NCBI GenBank assembly: GCA_002721465.1
Contig: PBKO01000011.1
Span: 6,332 to 60,955 of the forward strand
DNA length: 54,624 bases
Source of the DNA: Gammaproteobacteria bacterium
GTDB lineage: Bacteria > Pseudomonadota > Gammaproteobacteria > Magnimaribacterales > D2472
Direction of reading: 5' to 3'
Shown here: positions 38,733-47,960 of the stretch, piece by piece
Position numbering within the stretch: position 1 is the first letter of the stretch
Layout of the letters: each line of letters begins with the position of its first letter
Position numbers and translations under genes: made by a program
Notes under the pieces: generated by a model
The model's database searches: none
Told to the model about the DNA's origin: nothing
The model's input: the letters and a program-made list of their open reading frames with translations, nothing else

Positions 38733-40751
38733 TTAAGTGCTTAATAATGGTGCTATAACCAGACTTACAATTGCCATAACATTTATTAATATATTCATTG
38801 CAGGGCCTGAGGTGTCTTTAAAAGGATCACCAACAGTATCGCCAACCACCGTAGCTGAATGTGTATCAGTTCCCTTGCCTCCATAGTTACCTTTCTCTAC
38901 AAATTTCTTTGCGTTATCCCATGCTCCACCTGCATTAGCCATCATTAAAGCCATCAACACACAGCCTAATAAGGCACCTGCAAGCATCCCACCAAGATGA
39001 ACTGGTCCTAGAATAAAACCTACTAACATTGGCGACAAAATTGCTATTGCTCCTGGAAGAAGCATTTTGTTTAATGCTGCCTTTGTAGCTATATCAACAC
39101 ACTTTGCGTTATCAGGCTCTGCTGTACCCTCTAATAGACCAGGTATTTCTCTAAATTGTCTTCGAATTTCTTCTATCATTTCAAAGGCTGCATCGCCAAC
39201 AGCAGTCATAGTTATTGAAGATACTAAAAATGGAATTGATCCACCAATAAACATACCCATTAAAACTCTTGGATCATTTAACGAGAGATACTCAATTCCA
39301 GTAGCAAGCATATATGCAGCAATTATAGCGAGAGCTGCTAATGCAGCTGCACCAATTGCAAAACCTTTTCCTATTGCAGCAGTTGTATTACCTAATTCAT
39401 CTAAAGAATCAGTAATTTCTCTTACCTCTGGTTCCATACCACTCATTTCAGCAATTCCACCAGCATTGTCTGCTACAGGACCATAAGCATCAATTGCCAT
39501 AGTTATGCCAACAGTTGATAACATTCCAACAGCAGCTATACCTACTCCATATAAACCGGAAAAATTTGTTGAGAGTCCAATAATTGCAGCTATTACAAAT
39601 AAAGGCATTACAACTGATTGCATTCCAACACTTAGACCAGTAATCATTACTGTGGCAGGACCAGTTTCACCAGATTTTGCGATCTTTCCAACAGGAGAAT
39701 TCTCTGTCGATCCTCCAGTATAGTATTCAGTAATTAGGCCAATTAGGATTCCTCCAACAGCTCCAGTTAAAACAGAATAAAATACACTCATTTCTATATT
39801 TGGTGACATAGATATACTCATTCCGGCGATAATAAGAAATACTATTGGTGAAAAAAAAGTTCCTAATCTTAATGCAACAGATGGAGATCTTGATACTTGA
39901 GTTCTAACAATACCAATACCAATTAGAGAGCAAAATAAACCTAAGGCAGCAAGCCAAAGAGGCAAGAACATTAAATCAGTATTGCCAACTGATGCAGCTA
40001 TTGCTATGGAAGCTATCATTGCCCCACAATATGACTCAAAGATATCTGAACCCATTCCAGCAATATCTCCTACATTATCTCCAACATTATCAGCAATTAC
40101 ACCTGGATTTCTTGGATCATCTTCAGGAATACCAGCCTCAATCTTTCCAACAAGGTCTGCTCCTACGTCAGCGCTTTTAGTAAAAATTCCGCCACCAACC
40201 CTTGAAAATAATGCGACTGCAGATGCGCCAACTCCAAAACCTTCAAGAGCTTTTGCTATTTTGTCTGGGTCATCCATTACTCCTGAGAAATAAAAATATA
40301 ATCCACCTAATCCAACTAACCCCATTGAAGCAACACATAATCCCATTATTGATCCACCAAAAAATGAGATAGACAATGCCTGTTCAGCTCCAGAGTTTTC
40401 TGCAGCAGTAGCTGTCCTAACATTTGCTTGAGTCGCAGAATACATTCCGATAAAACCAGCAATAGCAGATGATAGTGCGCCAACAGCAATAGCTATTGCT
40501 GTAAACCACCCCAAAGGTGAAAAACCACATGCTATGACAAGAACTAAAACTACTGGGGCAAGTATTTTGTACTCGGTAAACATAAATACTTTTGCACCCA
40601 AATGTATCTGGTCACCAATTTTAACAACTGAATCTTTTCCTGCAGGATATTTCATTATCAAACCATACAGAATAAAAGCAAAAGCGAGCCCAACAAAACC
40701 AGTTACAAATGGCCCCCATGGAGTCATTGGACCTATAATAAAACTTTCCAT
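38733..40751 (-). CDS. hppA: Membrane-bound ion-translocating pyrophosphatase; motifs of the K+-dependent, Na+-type clade
   Basis: '[58 protein letters not shown]', '[16 protein letters not shown]', '[14 protein letters not shown]', '[16 protein letters not shown]'. Confidence 0.95.
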   Translation of the reverse strand: MESFIIGPMTPWGPFVTGFVGLAFAFILYGLIMKYPAGKDSVVKIGDQIHLGAKVFMFTEYKILAPVVLVLVIACGFSPLGWFTAIAIAVGALSSAIAGFIGMYSATQANVRTATAAENSGAEQALSISFFGGSIMGLCVASMGLVGLGGLYFYFSGVMDDPDKIAKALEGFGVGASAVALFSRVGGGIFTKSADVGADLVGKIEAGIPEDDPRNPGVIADNVGDNVGDIAGMGSDIFESYCGAMIASIAIAASVGNTDLMFLPLWLAALGLFCSLIGIGIVRTQVSRSPSVALRLGTFFSPIVFLIIAGMSISMSPNIEMSVFYSVLTGAVGGILIGLITEYYTGGSTENSPVGKIAKSGETGPATVMITGLSVGMQSVVMPLFVIAAIIGLSTNFSGLYGVGIAAVGMLSTVGITMAIDAYGPVADNAGGIAEMSGMEPEVREITDSLDELGNTTAAIGKGFAIGAAALAALAIIAAYMLATGIEYLSLNDPRVLMGMFIGGSIPFLVSSITMTAVGDAAFEMIEEIRRQFREIPGLLEGTAEPDNAKCVDIATKAALNKMLLPGAIAILSPMLVGFILGPVHLGGMLAGALLGCVLMALMMANAGGAWDNAKKFVEKGNYGGKGTDTHSATVVGDTVGDPFKDTSGPAMNILINVMAIVSLVIAPLLST

Positions 40752-40762
40752 ACTATCCCCTA

Positions 40763-42016
40763 TTAACTATTAAAAATTTGTTTATCTAATTCCTCTTCAG
40801 ATGATGCAACTATACATGACACGGCTGCATCTCCGCAAACATTTACTGAGGTCCTTATCATATCCAAAATTCTATCTACGGCCAGAATTATCCCAATAGC
40901 TTCTAAAGGCAATCCAAATTGCTGAAGAATAATAATGAGAGTTATTGTCCCTGCAGATGGGACTGCAGCAGTACCAATCGAAGTAGCAACAGCCAAAATA
41001 ACAACTTGAACATATTCAACCAAAGTAAGCTCAATACCTGACATCTGAGCAATAAAAATTGTAGCCATACCTTGCATGATTGCCGTTCCATCCATATTAA
41101 TAGTTGCTCCAACTGGTACAACGAAAGATGCAACGTTTTTGTTCACACCAAGATTATTTTCAACAGTATTTAGTGTAACTGGAATTGTTGCTGCGCTTGA
41201 TGAAGTTGAAAATGCAAATATTGCAACATCTTTCATCTTCTTAAAAAAAGTTACTACGCTTAGATTAGTAAAAAACTTTAACATTAAAGAGTATGTTAAA
41301 AATGTATGTAAAATTAGTACTGAAATTAAAAGAATTACATACATAAATGCTTCTTGAAAAACATTCAATCCATCAGAAATTACAAATTTACCTATTAAAC
41401 AAAAAACTCCAATAGGCGCAAATGAAATAATCATAATGACCAGCTGCATAAATACAATATTTAATTTTTCAAATGCCTTGCTTATGTTGTCCGTAAGATG
41501 ATTAGTTTTATTCAAAGCTAATCCAAAAATAATGCTAAAAAATACTATCGCCAACATTTGATTATCAGCCATTGCTTGGATTATATTTGATGGAAATATT
41601 CCTAAAATAGTTTCGTAAGTTCCTTGGCCTTCAGGAAGAGAATCTGGAGAAACGCTAAGATCACTTGAATACCCTGATCCAGGCCTAAAAATAGAACCAA
41701 CCAACAAAGACAAGCTTACAGCTATTGTTGTTGTTGTAAGATAAAGGCCAATTGTTTTTAGAGTGATATTACCAAGACTTTTCAAAGATCCTAAAGATGA
41801 AATCCCAGTCACCAAAGAAAAGAATACCAGAGGAACGATCATAAGTTTCAGAAGATTAATAAAAATATCACCGCCAAGATTAAATAAATATGTCCCTATA
41901 AGAAAAGTAAGGTATTCTGGCAGTGGATCCAAATAAAATATAACTGCTCCAAACAGCAGCCCAAAAAACATACCCAAAAGAATATTCTTAGTTAAATTTT
42001 TTGGTGTTTCAATCAT
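40763..42016 (-). CDS. Dicarboxylate/amino acid:cation symporter (DAACS, GltP/GltPh type)
   Basis: '[16 protein letters not shown]', '[14 protein letters not shown]', '[15 protein letters not shown]', '[20 protein letters not shown]'. Confidence 0.92.
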   Translation of the reverse strand: MIETPKNLTKNILLGMFFGLLFGAVIFYLDPLPEYLTFLIGTYLFNLGGDIFINLLKLMIVPLVFFSLVTGISSLGSLKSLGNITLKTIGLYLTTTTIAVSLSLLVGSIFRPGSGYSSDLSVSPDSLPEGQGTYETILGIFPSNIIQAMADNQMLAIVFFSIIFGLALNKTNHLTDNISKAFEKLNIVFMQLVIMIISFAPIGVFCLIGKFVISDGLNVFQEAFMYVILLISVLILHTFLTYSLMLKFFTNLSVVTFFKKMKDVAIFAFSTSSSAATIPVTLNTVENNLGVNKNVASFVVPVGATINMDGTAIMQGMATIFIAQMSGIELTLVEYVQVVILAVATSIGTAAVPSAGTITLIIILQQFGLPLEAIGIILAVDRILDMIRTSVNVCGDAAVSCIVASSEEELDKQIFNS

Positions 42017-42186
42017 GTAATCTCAATCATTTCAAAGTCTTCTTTACCAACTCCGCATTCCGGACATAACCAATCGTCTGGCACATCCTCCCATTTTGTT
42101 CCTGGTTCAATGCCATCATCTGGCCAACCTAACTCTTCGTCATAGATTAATCCACAAACTATGCATTCCCATTTTTTGTAATTCAT
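42013..42186 (-). CDS. rubA: Rubredoxin (57 aa; absent from ORF track)
   Basis: Reverse-strand translation: [57 protein letters not shown]; two CxxC(G) knuckles; 4-bp overlap with the DAACS start. Confidence 0.95.
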   Translation of the reverse strand: MNYKKWECIVCGLIYDEELGWPDDGIEPGTKWEDVPDDWLCPECGVGKEDFEMIEIT

Positions 42187-42258
42187 AAAATATTAAAGAT
42201 AAGTTGTTTGGTATAAAAACATCGAAGATTATAATATCAGATTTATACTATTTAATTA

Positions 42259-42747
42259 ATGAAGCCTGAACAAATATCATCTTGGAAAAAATTTGAAGTA
42301 ATGAATAATGAACTTCAAAACGAAACAATTAGATCATGGTTACTTGAAGATGGACCAATCACTGAAAGGATAAAGTTAAAAAATAAATTCAACTTAAAGC
42401 TTCTTAAAGATGAAGTTTCAAATATTGATAGCTCTGACGAGGACTTTCTTGGAAATATTTCAGGATGTGTGAAAGTCAGGGAAGTTATTTTAATGGCAGA
42501 TAATGTTCCTAAAGTTTTTGCAAGGTCTTTAATTCCAGAAATTACGATCGAGCACGGATTGTCTAAACTCGGTTCTTTGGGGTCAACTCCTCTTGGAGAT
42601 ATTTTGTTTGAAAAAGAAATCTTTAAAAAAATTGAAGTTTTATTTTCTAAGTTTATAGTAAATAAAGAAATATTTTGGGGAAGAAAAACAAAATATAGTG
42701 TAAAGAATTTACCAATTTCTGTAATGGAAGTTTTCCTAGTTAATTAA
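42259..42747 (+). CDS. ubiC: Chorismate lyase
   Basis: 'MADNVPKVFARSLIPE', 'LGSLGSTPLGDILFE'; followed by ubiA. Confidence 0.87.
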   Translation: MKPEQISSWKKFEVMNNELQNETIRSWLLEDGPITERIKLKNKFNLKLLKDEVSNIDSSDEDFLGNISGCVKVREVILMADNVPKVFARSLIPEITIEHGLSKLGSLGSTPLGDILFEKEIFKKIEVLFSKFIVNKEIFWGRKTKYSVKNLPISVMEVFLVN

Positions 42748-42750
42748 ATT

Positions 42751-43599
42751 ATGTATCAAAATATAAGACCTTATGTTGAGCTCGCCAGACTTGATAAACC
42801 TATAGGCATTTATCTTTTATTATGGCCATCGCTTCTTGGCTTACTAATCTCTGGATTTAATTCAAATATAGGTTTTGAAGAATTCTTTATAGTCATAATT
42901 GGATCAATACTAGTTAGGTCTTGTGGGTGCGTAATTAATGACATAAGCGATTTTAAAATTGATAAATTAGTAAAAAGAACGGTCGGTAGGCCCCTAGCAA
43001 GTGGTGCTGTTACTCTTCAGTCTGCTTGGAGATTTTTTTTCTTGTTAAGTTTTCTATCTATATTGATTCTTTTGTTTACAAACCCTTTCACAATAAAAAT
43101 GTCTATGTTTTTTGCTCTTCTTATTGTGTTGTATCCTTTGACTAAAAGATTTTTTGTTGCTCCTCAAATAATTCTAGGAATTACATTTGGCTCAGGATCA
43201 ATTATTTCTTACTCTTTAGTTTCAGATACATTTACAGTATCTATTTTATTGTTATATGTTGGAATAATTGCATGGATAGTTAGCTTCGACACTATTTACG
43301 CTTTTCAGGATAAAGAAGATGATATAAAGATTGGTGTTAAATCTACAGCAATATTGTGGGGTACAAATTCAATAAAAATATGTCAATATCTTCAAATATT
43401 TTTTTATTTCATGTTGACTTTAGTTGCTTTGATAAATTCATTTTCTTTTTATTTTATCATTACATTGATCGTCTTAATTTTGTTGCTTGTTTTGCAAAAG
43501 AAATTGATAAATCAATGCAAGTTTTTAGAGGCCTTTAAAATAAATAATTTGATTGGCCTTGTTGCGGTAATAAGCTTTTATTTTGAAATTATTATTTAA
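42751..43599 (+). CDS. ubiA: 4-hydroxybenzoate octaprenyltransferase
   Basis: 'YVELARLDKPIGIYLLLWPSLLGLL', 'VINDISDFKIDKLVKRTVGRPLASGAVT', 'YAFQDKEDDIKIGVKSTAI'. Confidence 0.94.
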   Translation: MYQNIRPYVELARLDKPIGIYLLLWPSLLGLLISGFNSNIGFEEFFIVIIGSILVRSCGCVINDISDFKIDKLVKRTVGRPLASGAVTLQSAWRFFFLLSFLSILILLFTNPFTIKMSMFFALLIVLYPLTKRFFVAPQIILGITFGSGSIISYSLVSDTFTVSILLLYVGIIAWIVSFDTIYAFQDKEDDIKIGVKSTAILWGTNSIKICQYLQIFFYFMLTLVALINSFSFYFIITLIVLILLLVLQKKLINQCKFLEAFKINNLIGLVAVISFYFEIII

Positions 43600-43605
43600 T
43601 TCATA

Positions 43606-44739
43606 ATGGAAAACCTAAAATTCATTCAAAAAATTTCATCATTGAAAGAGTTGGATTATCAAAAATTAATCAAAAATGACGATAATCCTTTTATACAGTA
43701 TTCTTTTTTAGATTCTTTGGAAAATTCAGAAAGCGTATCTATTAAAAATGGCTGGCAACCCAATCATTTAATATCTTTTAATAAAACCTTAAAGGGTTTT
43801 ATGCCTTTATATATTAAAAATAATAGCCAAGGAGAGTTTGTTTTCGATCATTCTTGGTCATATGCTTTATCTAGAGCAGGAAGGGAGTATTATCCTAAAC
43901 TTTTGACTGCTGTACCCTTTACACCATGTGAAACAAAAAAGTTTTTACAAAAAGAATTTTCATTAGACTTTATTGATAAAACTAAATCTTTTATGGATGA
44001 CAAGGATATCGAGACTTGGCATATACTTTTTCCTGATAAAGATCTTGGAAATAAGTTGAAAGAAAATGACTTTATTGAACGTTACGGATATAAATTTATT
44101 TGGCAAAATAAAAACTATAGCTGTTTTGACGACTATCTTAATGTTTTCAAGTCAAGACAAAGAAAAAATATCAAATCTGAAAGAAAAAAAATAAAAGATC
44201 TTGGAATAACTTTTGAGATAAAAGACCTCGACAATATTACAAAGGAGGATTGGGAAATTTTCTATGATTTTTATAAAAGTACATATCATCAACGAATGCA
44301 AATGCCTTATTTAAATAAGAAATTTTTTGAAGGCGTTCATAAAAATAAGTCAATTTTGAAGCCTGTAATTTTTTTTGCTGTTCATAAAAATAAAAAAATA
44401 GCTGGATCTTTGTGTTTCAAAAGTAAGAAAACTTTATATGGCAGGCATTGGGGCTCTAGTTACAATATTGACTCACTTCATTTTGAATGTTGTTATTATC
44501 AAGGGATAGAATATTGTATAAAAAATAAAATTGACACTTTTGATCCTGGTGTACAGGGCGAGCATAAAATACGAAGAGGTTTCGAGCCACAAAAATCAAG
44601 TTCTTATCATTACATACATAAAGAAGATCTTAGAGGTGCAATTTTAGATTTCTGCAACAAAGAAGAGAAGGAAATTAACAGATATATAGAAGCTTGCAAC
44701 AGATATACTCCATTTAAAAAAGAATATAAAATTAAATGA
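43606..44739 (+). CDS. GNAT-fold N-acyltransferase, COG3146/DUF482-like
   Basis: 'NPFIQYSFLDSLENSESVSIKNGWQPNHL', 'FDPGVQGEHKIRRGFEPQKSSSYHYI'. Confidence 0.78.
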   Translation: MENLKFIQKISSLKELDYQKLIKNDDNPFIQYSFLDSLENSESVSIKNGWQPNHLISFNKTLKGFMPLYIKNNSQGEFVFDHSWSYALSRAGREYYPKLLTAVPFTPCETKKFLQKEFSLDFIDKTKSFMDDKDIETWHILFPDKDLGNKLKENDFIERYGYKFIWQNKNYSCFDDYLNVFKSRQRKNIKSERKKIKDLGITFEIKDLDNITKEDWEIFYDFYKSTYHQRMQMPYLNKKFFEGVHKNKSILKPVIFFAVHKNKKIAGSLCFKSKKTLYGRHWGSSYNIDSLHFECCYYQGIEYCIKNKIDTFDPGVQGEHKIRRGFEPQKSSSYHYIHKEDLRGAILDFCNKEEKEINRYIEACNRYTPFKKEYKIK

Positions 44740-45164
44740 TGCTAAAAAACTTACCTAAGACAAGTCATCAATTATCAATATGTGAAGCAAATTTTCTGCG
44801 TTTAAAAAAAATCTTAATAAACTTTGATAATGATAATTATGAGTATGAAACTGTAAATAATGACTTAAGCCACAATAAAGTAATTTTTAAGATATTACAA
44901 AAATCTAAACATACTTTAATAATTGAGGCTAAGCAGATTTCATCTAAAATGAAAGGTATCAATAATTTTACTTTGCGTTTTCAGGTTTGTCTTGATGCAA
45001 AGCTTGCAGAGGTTATTTCTTATCAAGGAGAAAAACCAATACCATTCTTTCTAAAAAATTCTTTTATTCAATCTAAAGATGAAAAAATACAACAAAATAG
45101 ATTTCTAACTGAGTGGCTGGAATCTATTTTAGCCTCAGGAATTGATACTAGTTTGAAAATATAA
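44736..45164 (+). CDS. DUF1249 family protein (YqiB-like)
   Basis: 'MCEANFLRL'-like 'ICEANFLRLKKIL', 'LRFQVCLDAKLAEVISYQGEKPI'; next to a YqiA-like esterase. Confidence 0.72.
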   Translation: MMLKNLPKTSHQLSICEANFLRLKKILINFDNDNYEYETVNNDLSHNKVIFKILQKSKHTLIIEAKQISSKMKGINNFTLRFQVCLDAKLAEVISYQGEKPIPFFLKNSFIQSKDEKIQQNRFLTEWLESILASGIDTSLKI

Positions 45165-45165
45165 A

Positions 45166-45741
45166 TTGAAAGCCATAATTTTATATTTTCATGGATTCGC
45201 CTCATCTTCAAAGTCAGATAAAGTTAAAATACTAAAAAAATTCTTTTCTAATGAAATTACAAATGCAAAAATTATTGCTCCTGATCTAAGTAATAACTTT
45301 TCAGAAACAATCTCTCAAATTGAGATGTTAATTGAGAGATATAGTAAGTTTGAAATTTGTATGATGGGAAGTTCTCTGGGTGGATATTACGCGTCATACT
45401 TTGCAACCAAGCTTAAGGCCAAGGCTGTTCTAATTAATCCAGCAATCTATCCTCTTGTAGGTTTTGATATTTACTTAGGAAAAAACAAAAATTTTTCTAC
45501 AGGTGAGGAGTTCTATATTACTGATGAAGATATAAAATATTTAAGAACAATATCTTATAAAAAATATAAAAATCAAAGAAATACCCTAATCCTATTAGAG
45601 TCAAACGATGAAGTGTTAAGTTATAAAAATACATGTTCATATTATTATGGATCTAACATTGATATTACATTTGGTGGAGACCATTCATATATATCACTTA
45701 GTAAAAAACTGAATAAAATAAGAAATTTTCTTAATATTTAA
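45166..45741 (+). CDS. YqiA/YcfP-type alpha/beta-fold esterase
   Basis: 'ILYFHGFASSSKSDKVKIL', 'MMGSSLGGYYASYFATKLKAKAVLINPAIYP', 'FGGDHSY'; TTG start. Confidence 0.83.
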   Translation: MKAIILYFHGFASSSKSDKVKILKKFFSNEITNAKIIAPDLSNNFSETISQIEMLIERYSKFEICMMGSSLGGYYASYFATKLKAKAVLINPAIYPLVGFDIYLGKNKNFSTGEEFYITDEDIKYLRTISYKKYKNQRNTLILLESNDEVLSYKNTCSYYYGSNIDITFGGDHSYISLSKKLNKIRNFLNI

Positions 45742-45775
45742 TAAATGTAATTAAATTGAGCAAAAAACTTTATTT

Positions 45776-45792
45776 CGCACAGAAAAAATGCA
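45776..45792. promoter_or_regulatory. NtrC-box-like 17-bp dyad upstream of glutamine synthetase (CGCAC-N7-ATGCA)
   Basis: cGCACagaaaaaaTGCa; same half-site spacing as the enterobacterial NtrC site (GCAC-N7-GTGC), about 70-90 bp upstream of the GS start. Visual match only. Confidence 0.35.
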
Positions 45793-45864
45793 TAATAATA
45801 TCAATATTAGTGCGATTTAATTAAATAAAGCATTTTTAACATTTTTTAACACGAGGAGAATTTA

Positions 45865-46833
45865 ATGAAAACTTACGAATATATTTGGCTCGATGGATAC
45901 AAGCCTGAGCCATCAATGAGAAGCAAAGTCAAAGCTACCAAGGATGAAAGTCCGCCTGATTGGTCATTTGATGGATCTTCAACAGAACAAGCAGAAGGCG
46001 GTAGTTCAGATTGCTTACTTTTACCCGTTCAAACATACGAAAATCCAAATGGTCATGATCTTGTTATGACACAAGTTCAAGCTGCTGACCATACAACTCA
46101 TCCATCAAACTTTAGAGCTGCAGCAGCAGAAGTCGTCACTGACGAATGGTGGTTTGGATTTGAGCAAGAATACTTTTTTACAGATCCTGAAACAGGTGAA
46201 CCACTAGGTTGGGAAAATGGTGAGCCAGTACCTCAAGGTCCATATTATTGTGCAGTTGGTGCTGGAAATGTTTCTGGAAGAGAAATCTCCGATGCTCATC
46301 TTTTAGCTTGCTTAGATCTTGGAATTGAATTAACTGGAACTAATGCTGAAGTTGCAATAGGTCAATGGGAATATCAGTGTTTCGGTAAAGGCATTAAGGC
46401 TGCTGATGATTTATGGGTAAGTCGCTATATGCTATATAAGATTGCTGAAGAATTTGGTGTTGGTGTAAACATACATCCTAAACCAAAAACTGGTGATTGG
46501 AATGGTTCTGGAATGCATACTAACTTTTCAAACGAAGCCATGAGGTCTGCAGGAAGCGAAGAACTTTTTAACTCAATGTGTGATAAGTTAGGTGAAGTAC
46601 ATGCAGATGGTATATCTGTATACGGATCTGATAACGATATGAGGTTAACTGGTCTTCATGAAACACAAAGTATTGATACTTTCTCTTATGGAGTTAGTGA
46701 CAGAGGTGCTAGTATAAGAATACCTGTATACACAGTTGAGCATGATTGGAATGGTTATCTTGAAGATAGAAGACCTGCTTCAAATGCAGACCCTTACAAA
46801 ATTCTTGCACATATTGTAGGCACACTTACGTAA
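45865..46833 (+). CDS. Glutamine synthetase, GSII (eukaryote-type, beta-grasp) family
   Basis: 'YEYIWLDGYKPEPSMRSKVK', 'PDWSFDGSSTEQAEGGSSDC', 'GDWNGSGMHTNFS', 'EDRRPASNADPY'; ~322 aa, much shorter than GSI. Confidence 0.94.
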   Translation: MKTYEYIWLDGYKPEPSMRSKVKATKDESPPDWSFDGSSTEQAEGGSSDCLLLPVQTYENPNGHDLVMTQVQAADHTTHPSNFRAAAAEVVTDEWWFGFEQEYFFTDPETGEPLGWENGEPVPQGPYYCAVGAGNVSGREISDAHLLACLDLGIELTGTNAEVAIGQWEYQCFGKGIKAADDLWVSRYMLYKIAEEFGVGVNIHPKPKTGDWNGSGMHTNFSNEAMRSAGSEELFNSMCDKLGEVHADGISVYGSDNDMRLTGLHETQSIDTFSYGVSDRGASIRIPVYTVEHDWNGYLEDRRPASNADPYKILAHIVGTLT

Positions 46834-46880
46834 TTGTCTTAATGATTTTACTGCCTTATTAATATTGGGCTGTAATAATT

Positions 46881-47960
46881 ATGAATTTAGATAATACAGA
46901 CTTATCATTTTTGAATCAGCTGGCTACTGAGATTATTATTCTTGATAAAAATTTTAATGTTATTTGGCTAAATGACTCAGCTCTTAATAAGGGCTGGGTC
47001 ATGATCAAAAATAAAAAAAATATTATTACAGATCAACTTTCAGCTAAGACTAATTCAACTTTAATCGGGCTATTAAAAAAAACTGTCGAAACATATGGGT
47101 CTAAAACTAAAAGAGATTTTGAAATTATATCTTCAGATGATTCCAAAAGAATAATTGATCTTACAATTAAGTGGAGCAGAGAATATAAGTCATTGATTCT
47201 TGAAATCCTATGTGTAGATAATCTAAATAAAATAATAGACTCTACTAAAACTTTTTCTACACAAAAAATTGCTGCTAATCTTGCGAGAACGTTAGCTCAT
47301 GAAGTAAAAAATCCATTATCAGGAATTAGAGGCAGCGCACAAATCTTAGATAAGAAACTTGATGACAAATTTTCTTCAAAATTCTTAAAAATTATTATTG
47401 ATGAAACAGACAGATTAAATCAAATTGTCACTAAAATTCTTACGCCTCCTACTAAGCCTAATTTAAATTTCTTTAATATTCATTCAGCACTTGAAAAAGT
47501 ATTTGCACTTGCAAAAGCTGATAAAAATCAAGAGATTGAAATAATAAGAGATTATGATCCAAGTATTCCTGAGATTAATGGAGATGAAAATATTTTTGTT
47601 CAAGCTATTTTAAACATAGTAATGAATGCTCAACAAGCTTTGAAAAGTTCTGAAAATCCCTGTATGATAATTAGATCAAGGGTAAGGTACAGTCAGCCAG
47701 TCAATGGCATTATCCATCAAACAGTATGTGGAATAGAAATTGAAGACAACGGTCCAGGAATACCAAAAGATATTCATGATCAGGTTTTTTTTCCAATGGT
47801 ATCTTTAAAAGAAACTGGATCAGGTCTTGGTCTTACAATTGCACAGGATATTATTCGAATTCATGGTGGAGGGATAACTTTTAAATCTGAGCCTGGTAAA
47901 ACGTCTTTTTCAATTAATATCCCACTTAGAATTAAGAATGAGGAGTCAAAAATTGCATAA
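46881..47960 (+). CDS. ntrB: Nitrogen regulation sensor histidine kinase NtrB (GlnL)
   Basis: PAS-like N-terminus, H-box 'NLARTLAHEVKNPLSGIRGSAQIL', 'DNGPGIPKDIHDQVFFPMVSLKETGSGLGLTIAQ'. Confidence 0.92.
   Translation: MNLDNTDLSFLNQLATEIIILDKNFNVIWLNDSALNKGWVMIKNKKNIITDQLSAKTNSTLIGLLKKTVETYGSKTKRDFEIISSDDSKRIIDLTIKWSREYKSLILEILCVDNLNKIIDSTKTFSTQKIAANLARTLAHEVKNPLSGIRGSAQILDKKLDDKFSSKFLKIIIDETDRLNQIVTKILTPPTKPNLNFFNIHSALEKVFALAKADKNQEIEIIRDYDPSIPEINGDENIFVQAILNIVMNAQQALKSSENPCMIIRSRVRYSQPVNGIIHQTVCGIEIEDNGPGIPKDIHDQVFFPMVSLKETGSGLGLTIAQDIIRIHGGGITFKSEPGKTSFSINIPLRIKNEESKIA

Noticed and set aside
39067-40773. Several open frames antisense to hppA (39067-39486, 39505-39723, 39982-40293, 40534-40773)
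   Set aside because: They lie opposite a strongly conserved pyrophosphatase, and their Ala/Ile/Pro/Ser-rich translations look like antisense shadow composition.
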